DNA of 64,000 nt from Sphingopyxis lindanitolerans (GTDB lineage: Bacteria; Pseudomonadota; Alphaproteobacteria; Sphingomonadales; Sphingomonadaceae), in contig NZ_CM009578.1 of assembly GCF_002993885.1 (NCBI RefSeq), forward strand, positions 933,251 to 997,250, given 5' to 3'. Each line of letters opens with the position of its first letter. The first letter of the stretch is position 1. Below the pieces are notes generated by a model. That model was given only the letters and a program-made list of their open reading frames with translations, was not told the DNA's origin and did no database searches. A program made the position numbers and the translations under genes. Positions 63,054 through 64,000 of this stretch are shown here, in pieces.

Positions 63054-63131
63054 ACCATCTTACCGCAAAATTTCCGTTGAAATAAAATGTCGGAAGCCAG
63101 AATCCCGCAGTTAACCGCCAATGAATGAAAT

Positions 63132-63147
63132 TGGCACGCCTCCTGCA
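63132..63147 (+). promoter_or_regulatory. Sigma-54 (RpoN) promoter
   Basis: TGGCACG (63132-63138), four bases, then CTGCA (63143-63147) matches the RpoN consensus TGGCACG-N4-TTGCA except at one position. The GG and GC pairs that matter most are present with correct spacing. It lies 56 bp ahead of the ATG at 63203 and should drive the small peptide and the PspC gene. Confidence 0.85.
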
Positions 63148-63202
63148 ATACACTGGGCATCCACCGGACGACCCGGCGGACCCATTTAGGAAGGACAAGA
63201 TC

Positions 63203-63331
63203 ATGACCCATTTCAATGTCGACTCGCTCAAGAGCTACGCCATCGCCGCGGTTGCCGCGCTCTATTGCTCGCTGATGTTCCTCGCCGCTGTCGGCCCGAA
63301 CGCTGCGCAATTCGGTGGGCTGGTCGCCTGA
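63203..63331 (+). CDS. Small membrane peptide of the psp-like module
   Basis: A 42-residue peptide with one hydrophobic helix (YAIAAVAALYCSLMFLAAVG) preceded by a short soluble start (THFNVDSLKS). Nothing identifies it as a known family. It follows the sigma-54 promoter and precedes a PspC-type gene by 56 bp. An AGGAAGGACAAG site lies upstream of the ATG at 63203. It may be the stress-linked partner, but the function is unknown. The ribosome site and promoter support real expression. Confidence 0.72.
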   Translation: MTHFNVDSLKSYAIAAVAALYCSLMFLAAVGPNAAQFGGLVA

Positions 63332-63387
63332 CCAGCCGCCTTTGCCCCAACAACGCCGGCCCCAAGGCCGGGATGGAAAGGAAAGAC

Positions 63388-63567
63388 ATGAACCAGGGTT
63401 TTCGCAAGAATCGTCGGAACGGGATGATCTTCGGCGTGTGCGCCGGGATGGCGGACCAGTTCGGCATCGACGTCTTGTGGACGCGCGTCGGCTTCGTCGC
63501 CTTGACGCTTCTGGGCTTCGGCCTGCCGCTGCTGCTGTACCTCGCCGTCGCGATCCTCGCGCCCTAG
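63388..63567 (+). CDS. pspC: PspC domain protein
   Basis: A 59-residue PspC-domain protein. The start NQGFRKNRRNGMIFGVCAGM and the following DQFGIDVLWTRVGFVALTLL, with one strong membrane helix, are typical. In proteobacteria PspC works with PspA and PspB in the phage-shock membrane-stress response. The upstream sigma-54 promoter fits PspF-type control, but neither pspA nor pspB is next to it, so this is a reduced unit. The ATG at 63388 follows AAGGAAAG; an ATG at 63373 would add five residues. Confidence 0.9.
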   Translation: MNQGFRKNRRNGMIFGVCAGMADQFGIDVLWTRVGFVALTLLGFGLPLLLYLAVAILAP

Positions 63568-63629
63568 GACAGCGAAGGGCCGGTCGCTGTCACCAGCGCG
63601 TCGCACCGGCCCGCCCATTCCCAAGCACC

Positions 63630-63668
63630 AAGGGCTCACCGGCCGGACCGGTGGGCCCTTTTCTATTT
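63630..63668 (+). terminator. Rho-independent terminator after pspC
   Basis: AAGGGCTCACCGG and CCGGTGGGCCCTT form a 13-nt stem with one mismatch around a CCGGA loop, followed by TTCTATTTT. It ends the psp-like transcript. Confidence 0.85.
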
Positions 63669-63717
63669 TGCGGTCGCGAACGACGGCTACCGACTGGAAG
63701 CCGACATTTCTTTCATC

Positions 63718-63822
63718 GTCACCCTGAACTTGTTTCAGGGTCCATGGCCGGACGTCTCATTCAGCGCGGCGCTGGACGAGAACGCAGGCCATGGATGCTG
63801 AAACAAGTTCAGCATGACGAGG
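63718..63822. repeat. Inverted repeat in the final intergenic region
   Basis: CACCCTGAACTTGTTTCAGG and the far CTGAAACAAGTTCAGCATGA pair, with CCATGG blocks just inside each arm. It is a further palindrome family in this window. The rest of the 63568-63988 gap holds two terminators and a GC-rich hairpin near 63862-63888, and I see no gene. Confidence 0.8.
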
Positions 63823-63925
63823 TTTAAAGACTGCAATCGACCGATCGCGGCCAAAAGCGATCCTCCCCCTCCCCGTGCCGGGGAGGATCGGAGACGGCCG
63901 CTTCCCACCCCAAAGCCGCCAAACG

Positions 63926-63957
63926 AAAAAGCCCCGCCGGATCGCTCCGGCGGGGCT
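63926..63957 (-). terminator. Rho-independent terminator for a gene entering from the right
   Basis: AGCCCCGCCGGA (63930-63941) and TCCGGCGGGGCT (63946-63957) form a perfect 12-bp stem with a TCGC loop. On the minus strand it is followed by a T-run (complement of 63926-63930), 31 nt after a TAA. Confidence 0.85.
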
Positions 63958-63988
63958 CTGTCTGTCAGGCCCGAAAGGATCGAGGGGT

Positions 63989-64000
63989 TTATTCCTCGTC
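63989..64000 (-). CDS. 3' end of an unidentified gene (minus strand)
   Basis: Only three codons and a stop are inside the window (Asp-Glu-Glu-TAA on the minus strand). A terminator with the right orientation lies just downstream. This is consistent with the end of a gene running in from the right edge, but the frame cannot be verified. Confidence 0.35.
   Translation of the reverse strand, partial: DEE

Overview
The window looks like a chromosomal segment of a high-GC alphaproteobacterium of the order Sphingomonadales, most likely Sphingopyxis or a close relative. This is inferred from protein resemblance (DUF6356- and DUF6961-type small proteins, a SUF operon led by an Rrf2 regulator, a short-type ArgC) and from many sphingomonad-style palindromic repeats. 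No rRNA, tRNA, CRISPR array, prophage or insertion sequence was seen. Almost all of the window is tightly packed housekeeping and metabolic genes.

Layout. 1-8 kb: end of serS, surE, a K+ channel, a DUF423 protein, rimO, a DUF4403 lipoprotein, then a phosphate operon (Pit transporter preceded by a NUDIX-DUF47 fusion). 8-20 kb: Baeyer-Villiger-type monooxygenase, M17 aminopeptidase, NlpC/P60 peptidase, argC, PQQ-type sugar dehydrogenase, dnaN, rlmN, a small porin. 20-26 kb: ynfA-like gene, MOSC protein, tesA divergent from ybbA-ybbP, and a VapBC module whose antitoxin carries an extra N-terminal domain. 26-41 kb: TauE permease, thrS, a membrane protein/XRE regulator pair, two alpha/beta hydrolases, thioesterase, gloA-gloB, acyl-CoA synthetase, ggt, pyrD, DUF885 peptidase. 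41-48.6 kb: AraC regulator, a candidate small RNA, and the operon rrf2-sufB-(unknown)-sufC-sufD-sufS-sufT-sufA. 48.6-64 kb: extensin-like protein, P450, two transporters, aroC, fabI, YihY, DnaJ-like protein, pdxH, phzF, a frame-disrupted recF, and a psp-like module behind a sigma-54 promoter.

The most striking observation is in the suf operon. A 96-bp element (two 33-nt arms around a 30-nt spacer) lies inside sufC and at the end of the rrf2 regulator gene. Each copy starts exactly on a codon boundary and is exactly 32 codons long. Both are read in the same frame, giving peptides identical at 24 of 32 positions. The sufC copy has perfect arms and adds about 32 residues to a highly conserved ATPase. 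Other palindromes fill the sufC-sufD junction (leaving an open frame that bridges the two genes), the sufD-sufS junction (possibly translated as a SufS N-terminus) and the sufT-sufA gap. Several of them also supply the Shine-Dalgarno sequence of the next gene. This resembles the protein-coding palindromic elements known from Rickettsia.

Other points worth a look: recF appears to have lost about 40 nt including its GPHR signature; the NUDIX-DUF47 fusion; the DUF7662-like/VapB fusion antitoxin with a clear operator-promoter; the sigma-54 promoter with an upstream 9-bp inverted repeat; and a terminator-ended intergenic transcript candidate just upstream of the suf promoter.
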